DNA of 64,000 nt from Metasolibacillus fluoroglycofenilyticus (GCF_003049645.1 NZ_PYWK01000005.1:62001-126000); one strand, 5' to 3'; positions 1-8,821 are shown, counted from the first letter of the stretch. The notes: generated by a model from the letters alone, not told the origin. Numbers and translations: made by a program.

Positions 1-369
1 CTTTTTTATTTGGGCATCCATCGTATCTAAAAAATCCTTAGTAATGCGAACGACATATTTTACTTCGTCTAAGTTACGGTCTCTAAGAAGTGAATGATGG
101 ATGCTCAACATTAAATTTTTCTCTTCGATATCTGCAACATTTGCTAAAGTTTGAAAATTAAAAAGTTCATCTGGTGCAATATCTAATGCATGCATTAAGC
201 TTTCTAGCGTGCTTAATGTAATATTTGATTGCCCATTTTCGATATTGGAAATACGTCCTTTACTAAAGCCAATTTTACCTGTTCTTTCTGCTACTTCCTC
301 TTGACTCAATCCCTTTGCAATTCGAATTGCACGAAGCTGTTCTCCCACTAGCTTTAAAAAATCTGACAT
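1..369 (-). CDS. XRE-family transcriptional regulator (3' end outside window)
   Basis: Reading from ATG at 369 the frame stays open to the window edge (123 codons seen). Residues about 8-65 form a Cro/C1-type helix-turn-helix: 'LRAIRIAKGLSQEEVAERTG' followed by 'GRISNIENGQSNITLSTLES', with the typical recognition-helix SxIENG-like segment. A GAGGTG Shine-Dalgarno lies 7-12 bases upstream, which supports this start. The part after residue 65 (acidic and helical) is not recognised. It is divergent from the HsdS-like gene at 512, so it may regulate that gene or itself from the shared 142-bp gap. Family assignment is firm; the target is inference. Confidence 0.85.
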   Translation of the reverse strand, partial: MSDFLKLVGEQLRAIRIAKGLSQEEVAERTGKIGFSKGRISNIENGQSNITLSTLESLMHALDIAPDELFNFQTLANVADIEEKNLMLSIHHSLLRDRNLDEVKYVVRITKDFLDTMDAQIKK

Positions 370-454
370 ATCATTTCACCTCTAAGTTAAAAGCTAGTGA
401 AAAACATTTTAAATGGAGATACCTTTAAAATAGTACATTAAGTAAAAGTTATAT

Positions 455-460
455 TATAAT
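455..460 (+). promoter_or_regulatory. Candidate -10 box for the HsdS-like gene
   Basis: A perfect TATAAT lies 52 bases before the ATG at 512 in an AT-rich divergent region. No convincing -35 box is seen at 16-18 bases upstream, which would fit an activator- or repressor-controlled promoter, but this is weak. Confidence 0.35.
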
Positions 461-511
461 GGTACAAATGGAGTAGGATATATTAATTATATAAATAGGA
501 GGAGTATTTCA

Positions 512-1120
512 ATGCAACAATATAAATTGGGGGATATTGTAAAGGTTGTAGCAGGAACAGCTATACCACCTACATGTTTTTTCAATAATGAGGGCATATC
601 GTTAATCAATAGTAAAAATTGGGGACTGCTGGCAAGTATGCAACACTTACCGAAAATTCAGCCTGATGCGAAACAGGATATGTATTTAACGAAAGTGCCG
701 GCAGGAGCAATTTTAATATATCCAGTGCAAGGCGCATATCATATTTGCCAGCAGGAGCTCTACATTGGAGAAAATATTATGGCTATTATCCCAAACGAAT
801 CAATTATTTTAAGTGAATATTTATTTTATTATTTACAGGCACAATCATTGGAATTTGAAGAGTTTGAGCAGCAAATTATAGAGCTTCCTACAATTGAAAC
901 GCAGCAGGAGATTATCACTCACTTAGTGAGATGGCAAGCTATTTCTGAGCAAGTACAAACTATACTTACAGCATTGCCGCAATTAGAGCAATATATGCTA
1001 ACAGAAAATCTATATTGGCTACGACTACAAAAAGAACAGCAAGAATTAACAGAGAAATTTAATTGGATGGGCGATATACATAAAATATTACTGTATACGA
1101 TGCGAAAACAGGTAAATTGA
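512..1120 (+). CDS. Orphan type I restriction specificity (HsdS)-like single-TRD protein
   Basis: The 202-residue product looks like one half of an HsdS subunit. It has an N-terminal 'YKLGDIVKVVAGTAIPP' opening, 'GISLINSKNW' and 'IILSEYLFYYLQ' as in target recognition domains, then 'LPTIETQQEII', the usual end of a TRD before a helical conserved region (residues ~130-175). A full HsdS has two TRDs and 380-450 residues. No hsdM or hsdR is nearby. Known HsdS proteins give DNA specificity to type I enzymes; a stand-alone copy could bind DNA on its own or be a relic. The start is backed by AGGAGG about 9 bases upstream. A hairpin follows at 1133-1162. Family call is moderate; function is unknown. 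Confidence 0.65.
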   Translation: MQQYKLGDIVKVVAGTAIPPTCFFNNEGISLINSKNWGLLASMQHLPKIQPDAKQDMYLTKVPAGAILIYPVQGAYHICQQELYIGENIMAIIPNESIILSEYLFYYLQAQSLEFEEFEQQIIELPTIETQQEIITHLVRWQAISEQVQTILTALPQLEQYMLTENLYWLRLQKEQQELTEKFNWMGDIHKILLYTMRKQVN

Positions 1121-1132
1121 ATATTTAATTTC

Positions 1133-1162
1133 TTTCAGCGGGCATCCCGACACCCGCTGAAA
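1133..1162. terminator. Hairpin after the HsdS-like gene (dispersed hairpin family)
   Basis: TTTCAGCGGG (1133-1142) pairs perfectly with CCCGCTGAAA (1153-1162). It is followed by an A-rich, not T-rich, stretch on the + strand. The same core recurs near 5561, 25603 and 49792, so it is also a member of a repeat family. Confidence 0.55.
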
Positions 1163-1292
1163 AAGAGAAACTCAATCTTCGAATGCATCGATTGAGTGAC
1201 CGACCTCATGTTGACCAGAGTTTTTAAAAAGGAAATCCGCTGAATCAAAACTAAAGTTAACCTGATAATTTCTGTATAGGGGGAGGAGTGTA

Positions 1293-2405
1293 ATGGAAAT
1301 CGCCATACAACAAATTAATAAAAAATTTACAATGCAAAATATGTATCGTGCTAAATATTTTGCTTGGATAGCCATTATATTTGAGTCGCTATTAATCGTA
1401 ATAAACGTTGTGCAAAGTAAAGTTACTTGGAATATTTATTTGTTTTTTTATTTGCTTTTGCTTGTATGCTCTATTTTATTTCTTTTGTTGTTAAATACAA
1501 TAGATAAAAAACTACATCATTATCGGTTAATCAAATACACTATGTGGGGTTATTATTGCTTTACACTGATGTGGGGAGCCACAATTACTTTGTTAGACCA
1601 AAATTCTTACGGGCAAGTAACTGCCTATTTAATTAATTTATTTGGTGTCGCAATTATGTACCATGTACGTCTAAAATATTTTATTTTTCTCCAAAGCATT
1701 CCTACGCTCTACTTGCTAGGTGGCTTAGCTATTATACAGCTTGATAAAGCAGTTGTATTTGCGCATATGATTAATATTGTATTATTTATTGTTATTAGTG
1801 TGGCAGGCTCTTATTTCATTTATCAAGGCTATTATAAGCTGTTTGAGCAGGAGCAACTATTATTACAAGCAAATAATCAATTGGCAGGGATGAATGGTGA
1901 TTTGCAATTATTAGCTACACATGACGAGCTAACAGAGATGCCCAATCGCCGTGGCTTATATGATTATGTAGAGGCTACAATGGGCACTGGGCCACGCCAT
2001 GTAACAGCGATGTTATTGGATATCGATGCCTTTAAGCATTTTAATGACTATTATGGCCATTTAGAGGGGGATAAGGTATTGCGGGAAGTTGCCGCGATTT
2101 TGAAGGAGCTTGCGGGGGAAGGTTATTTCGTAGGACGCTTTGGCGGAGAGGAATTCATTTATTTAATGTTTGATATGGAACGTAAAACGGCGCTACATTT
2201 TGCGAATAAAATATGCAAAGTGGTTGAACGACAGCGGATTCAACATAAGGCTTCACCAATTTCGCCATATGTGACCGTTAGTATTGGAATTGCTGTGAAT
2301 CCCCTTTGCACAAAGGATGATTTGCATCAATTATTTCAGGATGCGGATGCTGCATTATATAGCGCTAAAAAAGCTGGACGTAATCGCGCGGAGCTATCTA
2401 TATAG
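1293..2405 (+). CDS. Membrane diguanylate cyclase (GGDEF domain)
   Basis: A 370-residue protein with about six membrane segments (roughly residues 22-41, 48-68, 84-101, 110-126, 130-150, 158-178), a short linker, and a GGDEF domain from about 205 to 368. The catalytic loop is GGEEF at 284-288, and 'LLDIDAFKHFND' carries the metal-binding Asp, so it should make c-di-GMP from GTP at the membrane. The product-inhibition I-site (RxxD five residues before GGEEF) is absent; 'GEGY' occupies that place. A GGGGGAGGAG ribosome site precedes the ATG. No EAL or HD-GYP domain or c-di-GMP effector is encoded nearby. The N-terminal sensor resembles no domain I can name. Confidence 0.9.
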   Translation: MEIAIQQINKKFTMQNMYRAKYFAWIAIIFESLLIVINVVQSKVTWNIYLFFYLLLLVCSILFLLLLNTIDKKLHHYRLIKYTMWGYYCFTLMWGATITLLDQNSYGQVTAYLINLFGVAIMYHVRLKYFIFLQSIPTLYLLGGLAIIQLDKAVVFAHMINIVLFIVISVAGSYFIYQGYYKLFEQEQLLLQANNQLAGMNGDLQLLATHDELTEMPNRRGLYDYVEATMGTGPRHVTAMLLDIDAFKHFNDYYGHLEGDKVLREVAAILKELAGEGYFVGRFGGEEFIYLMFDMERKTALHFANKICKVVERQRIQHKASPISPYVTVSIGIAVNPLCTKDDLHQLFQDADAALYSAKKAGRNRAELSI

Positions 2406-2413
2406 AATAATTG

Positions 2414-2443
2414 GTAATCAACAACCGACCACGTTCATACGAT
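2414..2443 (+). promoter_or_regulatory. Possible sigma-E-type promoter for prkA
   Basis: CATACGAT (2436-2443) is close to the sporulation sigma-E -10 consensus CATACAnT, and TAATCAA (2415-2421) is a weak -35 at 14 bases spacing. In B. subtilis prkA belongs to the mother-cell sigma-E regulon, so the position makes sense. The -35 is poor, and this is a suggestion only. Confidence 0.35.
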
Positions 2444-2474
2444 GTAAAATAAAGGCTTGAATGGAGGAAAAGCG

Positions 2475-4370
2475 ATTAGCATTTTAAATAAAATTAAAAA
2501 CTACAGGGAAGAAGAAAATCGCCTGAAGTGGGAAGGTAGCTTTGCGGATTATTTGGAAATTATTAAAGAGCGACCAGAAGTTGCACAAACTGCTCATTCA
2601 CGTGTTTATAATATGTTAAAAACTGCAGGTGTCGAGGAGCAGGATGGACAAAAGATGTATCATTTTTTTGGCCACGAAATATTTGGATTAGAGACGGCTC
2701 TTGAACGATTGGTAGAGGAATATTTCCACCCTGCTGCAAAACGACTCGATGTGCGCAAGCGAATTTTATTGTTGATGGGGCCTGTGAGTGGCGGGAAATC
2801 AACGATTGTGACGATGCTAAAACGAGGCTTGGAGCGCTTTACACGTACAGAGAGCGGAGCGGTTTATGCCATTAAAGGCTGTCCAATGCATGAGGACCCA
2901 TTACATTTAATTCCCCATCATTTGCGAGATGCTTTTTATGAGGAGTACGGGATTCGGATTGAAGGAAGCTTGTCACCATTAAATACGATGCGCCTTGAGC
3001 AGGAATATGGCGGACGCATTGAGGAAGTGCGAGTGGAGCGTATTTTCTTTTCGGAGGATCGCCGAGTAGGAATAGGTACATTTACCCCATCTGATCCAAA
3101 ATCGCAGGATATTGCCGATTTAACGGGGAGCATCGACTTTTCGACGATTGCCGAATATGGCTCGGAGTCTGACCCGCGTGCTTATCGCTTCGATGGGGAG
3201 CTGAATAAAGCAAATCGAGGTATGATGGAGTTTCAGGAGATGCTTAAGCTCGATGAAAAGTTTTTATGGCATTTATTATCATTAACGCAGGAGGGCAATT
3301 TTAAAGCAGGACGCTTTGCTTTAATTAGCGCGGATGAATTGATTGTCGCTCATACGAATGAAACCGAATACCGCACATTTATCGCCAATAAAAAGAATGA
3401 GGCTTTACATTCACGTATTATCGTTATGCCGATTCCTTATAACTTAAAGGTGAGCCAAGAGGAGCGTATTTATGAAAAAATGATTCATGACAGCGATATG
3501 GCACATGTACATATCGCACCACATGCGCTCAAAGTTGCTGCGATTTTTTCTGTTTTAACGAGATTAGAAGTGCCGAAAAAACAAGGTGTCGATGTTGTTA
3601 AAAAGATGCGTCTTTATAACGGGGAGAGCATCGAAGGTTATAACGAGGTCGATATAGAGGAATTGAAAAAGGAATATCCAAATGAAGGAATGCAAGGCAT
3701 TGACCCACGCTATGTAATTAATCGGATTTCCTCCGCTATTATTCGTAAGGAAGTACCATCAATCAATGCATTAGATGTGCTACGTGCCTTGAAGGACGGC
3801 TTAGACCAGCATGCCTCTATTTCAGAGGAGGACCGCAAAAAATATATGAATTATATTGCGGTCGCTCGTCGAGAGTATGATGAAATCGCGAAAAAGGAAG
3901 TGCAAAAAGCCTTTGTTTATTCCTACGAGGAATCTGCTAAAACATTATTGAACAACTATCTTGATAATGTCGAGGCATTTTGCAATAAAAACAAGCTGCG
4001 AGACCCATTAACAGGTGAAGAAATGAATCCAGATGAAAAGCTAATGCGCTCAATTGAGGAGCAAATCGGTGTATCTGAAAACGCGAAAAAGGCATTTCGC
4101 GAAGAAATTTTAATTCGCTTATCCGCCTTTGCAAGAAAGGGCAAGCGCTTCGACTATCATTCACATGACCGTTTGCGTGAAGCGATTCAGAAAAAGTTAT
4201 TCGCTGATTTGAAGGACGTCGTAAAAATTACAACCTCCTCACAAACACCAGACGAGGCACAATTGAAAAAAATCAACGAGGTTGTCGCAACGCTCGTCGA
4301 TGAGCACGGCTACAACACAACCTCAGCCAACGAGCTACTGCGCTACGTAGGCAGTTTATTGAATCGTTAA
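2475..4370 (+). CDS. prkA: PrkA serine protein kinase / AAA+ protein, apparent ATT start
   Basis: The product is colinear with B. subtilis PrkA (631 residues; 631 here from ATT). It has an N-terminal AAA+ domain with the Walker-like loop 'LLLMGPVSGGKST' near residue 105, the signature 'KGCPMHEDPLHLIP', and a C-terminal PrkA domain ending 'ANELLRYVGSLLNR'. PrkA works with YhbH and SpoVR-type proteins in sporulation and stress. The start is odd: GGAGG at 2463-2467 is 7 bases from ATT at 2475, exactly where the B. subtilis protein begins. The only in-frame standard start is TTG 2457, upstream of that ribosome site. ATG 2461 is out of frame and gives an 8-codon peptide. Function is near certain; ATT initiation is inferred. 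Confidence 0.93.
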   Translation: MSILNKIKNYREEENRLKWEGSFADYLEIIKERPEVAQTAHSRVYNMLKTAGVEEQDGQKMYHFFGHEIFGLETALERLVEEYFHPAAKRLDVRKRILLLMGPVSGGKSTIVTMLKRGLERFTRTESGAVYAIKGCPMHEDPLHLIPHHLRDAFYEEYGIRIEGSLSPLNTMRLEQEYGGRIEEVRVERIFFSEDRRVGIGTFTPSDPKSQDIADLTGSIDFSTIAEYGSESDPRAYRFDGELNKANRGMMEFQEMLKLDEKFLWHLLSLTQEGNFKAGRFALISADELIVAHTNETEYRTFIANKKNEALHSRIIVMPIPYNLKVSQEERIYEKMIHDSDMAHVHIAPHALKVAAIFSVLTRLEVPKKQGVDVVKKMRLYNGESIEGYNEVDIEELKKEYPNEGMQGIDPRYVINRISSAIIRKEVPSINALDVLRALKDGLDQHASISEEDRKKYMNYIAVARREYDEIAKKEVQKAFVYSYEESAKTLLNNYLDNVEAFCNKNKLRDPLTGEEMNPDEKLMRSIEEQIGVSENAKKAFREEILIRLSAFARKGKRFDYHSHDRLREAIQKKLFADLKDVVKITTSSQTPDEAQLKKINEVVATLVDEHGYNTTSANELLRYVGSLLNR

Positions 4371-4424
4371 GGAAAGGGAGCGCCCAAAAGGTTGTGCAGT
4401 TGCTGACTTAATCCAAATTTTAAG

Positions 4425-4505
4425 AACGTGGAATAAATCTAAAAAAACGTGGAATAAAGGCTCGGAAACGTGGAATAAAACCTTAAAAACATGGAATAGA
4501 AACCA
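4425..4505. repeat. Four tandem 21-bp units (AACGTGGAATAAA core)
   Basis: Copies of AACGTGGAATAAA begin at 4425, 4446, 4467 and 4488 (the last as AACATGGAATAGA), giving an exact 21-bp period with unrelated 8-bp tails. They sit between the prkA stop and the following terminator. A 21-bp phase places the cores on the same DNA face. Confidence 0.85.
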
Positions 4506-4548
4506 AAAAGAGCAGTATGGGAAACGATTTTCCCATACTGCTCTTTTT
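4505..4548. terminator. Bidirectional intrinsic terminator between prkA and hydrolase
   Basis: A 20-bp perfect stem, A5GAGCAGTATGGGAAA paired with its complement at 4529-4548, has a 4-base loop, and A- and T-runs sit at both ends. It lies between two converging genes and overlaps the hydrolase stop region. Confidence 0.9.
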
Positions 4549-5368
4549 ACTTAAAAGTCGTTGCTATAAATTGATGGAATTCTTTTTCTTCTTCGATGAA
4601 AGGCGAGTGATTACTCTGCCTAAAGGTTTGTAGTGTAGCATTCGGCATAAGTTCGGCTGCCTCGGCAGAAAATTCATACGGGCATTGTGCATCGTGCAAA
4701 CCGCAGTAAATATAGGCTGTCGTAGCAGCATCCGGCAATTCAGGTCGCAGGTCATATGTAGGTAGCTCTTCATATGAAAAGTAATCAAGCCGTTTTGATA
4801 CGGTTTTTCCACTATTAGGACGGCTTAACATCGCGTCATAATGCTTTTCATGATAGAGGGACATTAAAGCCCATTCTTTGTTACCAGCACGTCTTTCTTC
4901 AAGTGTCGATTGTGGATTTCTAAGCATCGCAATAATTTCCTTAATGCGCGGATTATTAGAGTTAGTTGGGCAATAGATACTGCTAGGATGTCGCATATAT
5001 TCAGAAGAAGCACATAACCCTCCAGCAACAATATGTACAAGACTATTTGGATACATTGTGGCGTATTTTAATGCCAGCATTCCCCCAGTTGAGTGCCCAG
5101 CAAATATCCATTTCTCCAATCTAAGCGCCAGACGAATTGCTTCTAAATCATCAACTGTATGTCCCATGCTATAGTTAAATTTAGAAAGGTCATCTGTAGA
5201 ATTGCCACAGCCTCTTAAATTAACTAAATAAACTGTCGCATGCTCCGTGAACAAATCTGCAAATATATTACCTCGTACATCATATTCACTATATAGATGT
5301 GTAACACATACTGGTTGTCCATGCCCTTTTTTAAACACCTCAAAAGTGCCACGCGCTGTTTCAATCAT
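4547..5368 (-). CDS. Alpha/beta-fold hydrolase (proline iminopeptidase-like)
   Basis: The 273-residue product has the nucleophile elbow 'GHSTGG', an oxyanion-side 'RGCGNS' motif, a probable acid Asp in 'GLHDAQCP' and a catalytic His in 'QSNHSPF', so the triad is complete. 'RGCG.S' resembles prolyl iminopeptidases, but the substrate cannot be told. I start at ATG 5368 (MIETARG...), with GGGAG 7 bases upstream. The frame runs on to 5530, but that extension is made from a dispersed non-coding repeat and has no ribosome site. It lies between prkA and yhbH, genes usually adjacent, so it may be an insertion into that locus. Confidence 0.8.
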   Translation of the reverse strand: MIETARGTFEVFKKGHGQPVCVTHLYSEYDVRGNIFADLFTEHATVYLVNLRGCGNSTDDLSKFNYSMGHTVDDLEAIRLALRLEKWIFAGHSTGGMLALKYATMYPNSLVHIVAGGLCASSEYMRHPSSIYCPTNSNNPRIKEIIAMLRNPQSTLEERRAGNKEWALMSLYHEKHYDAMLSRPNSGKTVSKRLDYFSYEELPTYDLRPELPDAATTAYIYCGLHDAQCPYEFSAEAAELMPNATLQTFRQSNHSPFIEEEKEFHQFIATTFK

Positions 5369-5454
5369 ACATTGCTCCCACATTTGCAATACCTTCTTTC
5401 TAGTTTTCTCTATTTCTATTATACAGCGATTAACGTCTTTCAACACTGTTTTCT

Positions 5455-5530
5455 GGAACGAGTAACCGCAGGAGCAAACTCTTTTTGTATCGACAGCGAA
5501 GCATCGAATGCAGAAATTGCCCATCTTCAT
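5455..5530 (+). repeat. Dispersed repeat copy ('gagtaaccgcaggagca' family)
   Basis: It holds 'acgagtaaccgcaggagca' followed about 25 bases later by 'agcgaagcatcgaa', the two conserved blocks also seen at 24868-24925 (minus), 49683-49755 and 53820-53895, with partial copies at 8842, 42175 and 51835. Confidence 0.7.
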
Positions 5531-5852
5531 AGATGGCAGTTAGAATGCATCTATTAGGCTATTTTTCAGCAGGTGTTCAAACATTTGTTGAAAAATAGGA
5601 ACCCAGTCTAAGGTCATTACAAACTAAAATAACGGCTGAGTAATCAACAACGTGTTGGCTAGACTTCTGGCGAATATCACAGATTGGTCTGCACGACGTA
5701 GGTCAATTATTGTGTCGGCGTTAGGTTAACCTTCCCCTCATTTGCTCGAAAAGAGTTTGGACAAGAGCTAGCTGGGGCGTAGTTGATTTTAATCATAACT
5801 GATTTATTTCAAGAATAAAGTTCAAAATTTGGTCAAGGGTGCATAGTATAAA
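5531..5852. other. Gene-free gap with hairpin 5561-5595
   Basis: No frame here looks coding. A hairpin at 5561-5595 (ATTTTTCAGCAGGTGT with ACATTTGTTGAAAAAT) is fully paired if G-U pairs are allowed. The remaining 250 bases, including 'gtgtcggcgttaggttaac', resemble nothing I can name. Confidence 0.6.
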
Positions 5853-5868
5853 GTGAAACTTCAATCAG
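5823..5868 (+). promoter_or_regulatory. Possible sigma-E-type promoter and repeat fragment before yhbH
   Basis: CATAGTAT (5842-5849) and TCAAAAT (5822-5828, 13-base gap) loosely match sigma-E boxes. yhbH is sigma-E dependent in B. subtilis. Directly downstream, 'AAAGTGAAACTTCAATCAGT' is the opening of the 138-bp repeat seen at 19729. Both readings are tentative. Confidence 0.3.
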
Positions 5869-5912
5869 TAAGAGGTTTCAAAAAAGCGAATTTGCAGATG
5901 GGTGTGGATAAA

Positions 5913-7064
5913 ATGAGTGACAAGCAGCAACATCAGTTCATTATCTCAAAAGAAAATTGGTCCCTCCATCGTAAAGGATATCAGGACCAAGAACGCCATC
6001 GACAGAAAATTGACGAGGCAATTAAAAATAATTTACCAGAGTTAATTAGTGAGGAAAGCATTATTTTGTCTAAGGGGCGAGAGGTGATTAAAATTCCAAT
6101 TCGTTCTTTAGATGAATATAAAATTCGTTACAATACAGATAAATCAAAGCATGTTGGGCAAGGACAGGGGGATAGCCAAGTTGGCGATGTCGTTGCGCGG
6201 GATGGTAAAGCACAGCAAGGACAAGGAAAAGAGGCAGGCAAGGAAGCGGGAAAAGACTATTACGAGGCAGAGGTGCGGCTGGAGGATGTGGAGGAAATAT
6301 TATTTCAACAGCTAGCTTTGCCTAATTTACAACAGAAAGAAGTAGCAAATATAGCGACAAATAAAATTGAGTTTAACGATATTCGTAAAAAGGGTCTAAT
6401 GGGCAATATCGATAAAAAGCGGACTATTTTAACGGCAATTAAACGTAATGCGATGAAAGGAAAGCCGGCAATTAACCCTATTCACCAAGATGATTTACGC
6501 TTTAAAACATGGGATGAGGTTGTGAAACCAGAATCGCGTGCAGTTGTATTAGCAATGATGGATACAAGTGGTTCGATGGGTATTTTTGAAAAGACTTGTG
6601 CACGAAATTTTTTCTTTTGGATGACGCGTTTTTTACGTACGAAATATAGTGCTGTTGATATTGAATTTATCGCCCACCATACAGAGGCGAAAGTTGTAAC
6701 GGAAGAGGAGTTTTTCACGAAAGGTGAAAGCGGCGGCACGATTTGCTCCTCAGCCTATGCTAAAGCATTGCAATTAATAAATGAAAAATACCCACCATCA
6801 CGCTACAATATTTATCCGGTTCATTTTTCAGATGGAGAAAATCTATCATCAGATAACGAGCGCTGTCTACAATTAATAGAGCAATTAATGGAAATTTCCA
6901 GCATGTTTGGTTATGGCGAGGTGAATGCCTATAGTAGAACATCTGCACTAATGTCCGCTTATAGTAAAATTGAGCATCCGAAGTTTCGCCATTATATTAT
7001 TAAGCGAAAATCAGAGGTTTACGATGCGCTAAAAAGCATTTTTAAAAAAGAAGGAGTGCAGTAA
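5913..7064 (+). CDS. yhbH: YhbH/YeaH family sporulation protein (UPF0229, VWA-like)
   Basis: The 383-residue protein matches the YhbH family throughout: '[18 protein letters not shown]' near the N-terminus, '[14 protein letters not shown]', and a C-terminal von Willebrand A-like domain with the metal-site motif 'MMDTSGSMG' (about residues 210-218). Residues ~85-125 are a low-complexity Gly/Gln/Lys-rich linker. Homologues act with PrkA and SpoVR in sporulation, and the yeaG-yeaH-ycgB set of enterics is the same trio. I start at ATG 5913, giving the family length; 20 upstream in-frame codons back to 5853 overlap a repeat fragment. The stop overlaps the spoVR start by one base (TAATG), so the two are translationally coupled. 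Confidence 0.92.
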   Translation: MSDKQQHQFIISKENWSLHRKGYQDQERHRQKIDEAIKNNLPELISEESIILSKGREVIKIPIRSLDEYKIRYNTDKSKHVGQGQGDSQVGDVVARDGKAQQGQGKEAGKEAGKDYYEAEVRLEDVEEILFQQLALPNLQQKEVANIATNKIEFNDIRKKGLMGNIDKKRTILTAIKRNAMKGKPAINPIHQDDLRFKTWDEVVKPESRAVVLAMMDTSGSMGIFEKTCARNFFFWMTRFLRTKYSAVDIEFIAHHTEAKVVTEEEFFTKGESGGTICSSAYAKALQLINEKYPPSRYNIYPVHFSDGENLSSDNERCLQLIEQLMEISSMFGYGEVNAYSRTSALMSAYSKIEHPKFRHYIIKRKSEVYDALKSIFKKEGVQ

Positions 7065-8428
7065 TGGAAAAGGCGCTGCAAAAAGCGATTGACGAAATTA
7101 CTGAGGTGGCAACTGGTTTTGGCTTAGATTTTTTCCCGATGCGCTATGAAATTTGCCCTGCAGATATTATTTATACATTTGGTGCTTACGGTATGCCTAC
7201 ACGTTTTACGCATTGGAGCTTTGGCAAGCAATTTCATCGCATGAAGCTACAATATGATTTAGGCTTAAGTCAAATTTACGAACTTGTTATTAATTCAAAT
7301 CCTTGCTATGCATTTCTCCTTGATACGAATACATTAACGCAAAATAAATTAATTATTGCACATGTGCTAGCGCATTGCGATTTTTTCAAAAATAATGTGC
7401 GTTTTTCCAACACGCGCCGCGACATGGTGGAAAGTATGACCGCAACAGCAGAGCGCATTGCTAAGTATGAGCTGTTGTACGGTAAAGATGAGGTGGAACA
7501 GTTTTTAGATGCAGTGCTAGCGATTCAAGAGCATATTGACCCAGCTATTATCCGTCCGCAAATCGTAGAGGAAGAAAAACAGGAAGCCCCAAATATTCGC
7601 TCTACGCCATACGATGATTTATGGCATATCGACGAGCCACGTCAAAAGCCCGAGTCGCCACAAAAAAAGAAAGCATTCCCACCAGAGCCAGAAAAGGATT
7701 TGCTTATTTTTATTGAACAGCATAGTCGAGAGCTTGAGGATTGGCAGCGTGATATATTGACGATGATGCGGGAGGAAATGCTTTATTTTTGGCCACAGCT
7801 TGAAACGAAAATTATGAATGAGGGCTGGGCAACCTATTGGCATCAACGTATATTAAGAGAGCTAGATTTAACAACGGCGGAAACGCTAGATTATGCAAAA
7901 TTGAATGCGGGCGTCGTACAGCCATCAAAAACATCGATTAATCCATACTACCTCGGTCTGAAAATTTTTGAGGATATTGAGGAGCGCTATAATAAACCGA
8001 CAAAGGAGATGCAAAAGCGCGGTATTAAGCCGAACTCAGGACGGGAGAAAATATTTGAAGTGCGAGAAATCGACTCAGACACATCCTTTCTACGCAATTA
8101 TTTAACAAAGGAGCTTGTGGAGCGAGAGGATTTATACGTATTTGCGAAAGAGGGCAACGAATATCGCATTACCGATAAAGAATATGAATCTATAAGCAAT
8201 CAATTAGTATCGATGCGTGTCAACGGTGGCTTCCCATATATTGTTGTGGTGGATGGAGATTTTAAACGAGGTGGCGAGCTCTATTTAAAGCATTGTTATG
8301 AAGGGATGGAGCTAGACCAGCAATATTTAGAGGAAGTGCTACGTTATATTTATAAATTATGGGGGCGCCCAGTGCATTTAGAAACGTATGTTGATGGTGA
8401 GATTGTGATGTTCTCGTGTAGAAAATAG
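7064..8428 (+). CDS. spoVR: SpoVR family protein (spore cortex)
   Basis: The 454-residue product is a full-length SpoVR-like protein: '[25 protein letters not shown]' style N-terminus with '[21 protein letters not shown]', '[12 protein letters not shown]', and '[13 protein letters not shown]', a His/Glu-rich motif suggestive of metal binding. In B. subtilis SpoVR is needed for normal cortex formation; the enteric YcgB acts in the YeaG/YeaH pathway. It is co-transcribed with yhbH and has an AGGAG site within the yhbH end. A palindromic AGTGCCAGGCACT begins at the stop codon. Function is known genetically, not biochemically. Confidence 0.93.
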   Translation: MEKALQKAIDEITEVATGFGLDFFPMRYEICPADIIYTFGAYGMPTRFTHWSFGKQFHRMKLQYDLGLSQIYELVINSNPCYAFLLDTNTLTQNKLIIAHVLAHCDFFKNNVRFSNTRRDMVESMTATAERIAKYELLYGKDEVEQFLDAVLAIQEHIDPAIIRPQIVEEEKQEAPNIRSTPYDDLWHIDEPRQKPESPQKKKAFPPEPEKDLLIFIEQHSRELEDWQRDILTMMREEMLYFWPQLETKIMNEGWATYWHQRILRELDLTTAETLDYAKLNAGVVQPSKTSINPYYLGLKIFEDIEERYNKPTKEMQKRGIKPNSGREKIFEVREIDSDTSFLRNYLTKELVEREDLYVFAKEGNEYRITDKEYESISNQLVSMRVNGGFPYIVVVDGDFKRGGELYLKHCYEGMELDQQYLEEVLRYIYKLWGRPVHLETYVDGEIVMFSCRK

Positions 8429-8463
8429 TGCCAGGCACTCACACAATTTACACACAATTTCGT
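8427..8463. repeat. AGTGCCAGGCACT palindrome with CACACAATTT direct repeat
   Basis: A 13-base palindrome overlaps the spoVR stop and is followed by two CACAATTT-type units. From memory, this combination occurs at gene ends in several Bacillales genomes. Confidence 0.45.
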
Positions 8464-8512
8464 AGGCACATCTTTTCACTTGTTGCCATATGTATACAAC
8501 AAGAGAGGAGAG

Positions 8513-8821
8513 GTGCATATCGTCGCAATTGAAGCTTTGCATATTAAGGGACATTCTTTTACAGCAGTCACGGTTTATTTGCCAAACACAACTTTATTAA
8601 CCGTGTCGAATGATCAGGGCTATATAATGTGTGGTGCGCTTGATATTACGTTATTAAATGAGCGTTTAGCCGAACGTAAAATTATTGCTGGACGCGCGGT
8701 CGGGGTAAAAACAATTGATCAATTGTTAAAGGCGCCCCTCGAATCCGTCACATATGAAGCAGAAAAACAGGGGATTGTACCCGGAATGACGGGAGAGGAA
8801 GCGCTATTAAAGATGATTTAA
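8513..8821 (+). CDS. yunC: YunC family protein (DUF1805)
   Basis: It is a short (about 102 residues) protein closely following B. subtilis YunC: 'FTAVTVYLP', 'GYIMCGALDITLLNERLAER', 'IIAGRAVGVKTIDQLLKAPLESVT', 'GMTGEEALLKMI'. The family function is not established. The start is uncertain: GTG 8513 is in frame behind AGAGGAG. Alignment with YunC would begin at ATC 8519, and an in-frame TTG lies at 8480 without a ribosome site. It follows spoVR by about 85 bases with only a palindrome between, and may be read through. Confidence 0.85.
   Translation: MHIVAIEALHIKGHSFTAVTVYLPNTTLLTVSNDQGYIMCGALDITLLNERLAERKIIAGRAVGVKTIDQLLKAPLESVTYEAEKQGIVPGMTGEEALLKMI

Noticed and set aside
5369..5530. 54-codon N-terminal extension of the alpha/beta hydrolase with a C-x2-C, C-x-C pattern
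   Set aside because: The extension is translated from a dispersed non-coding repeat, has no ribosome site, and the proper start at 5368 has GGGAG at good spacing.
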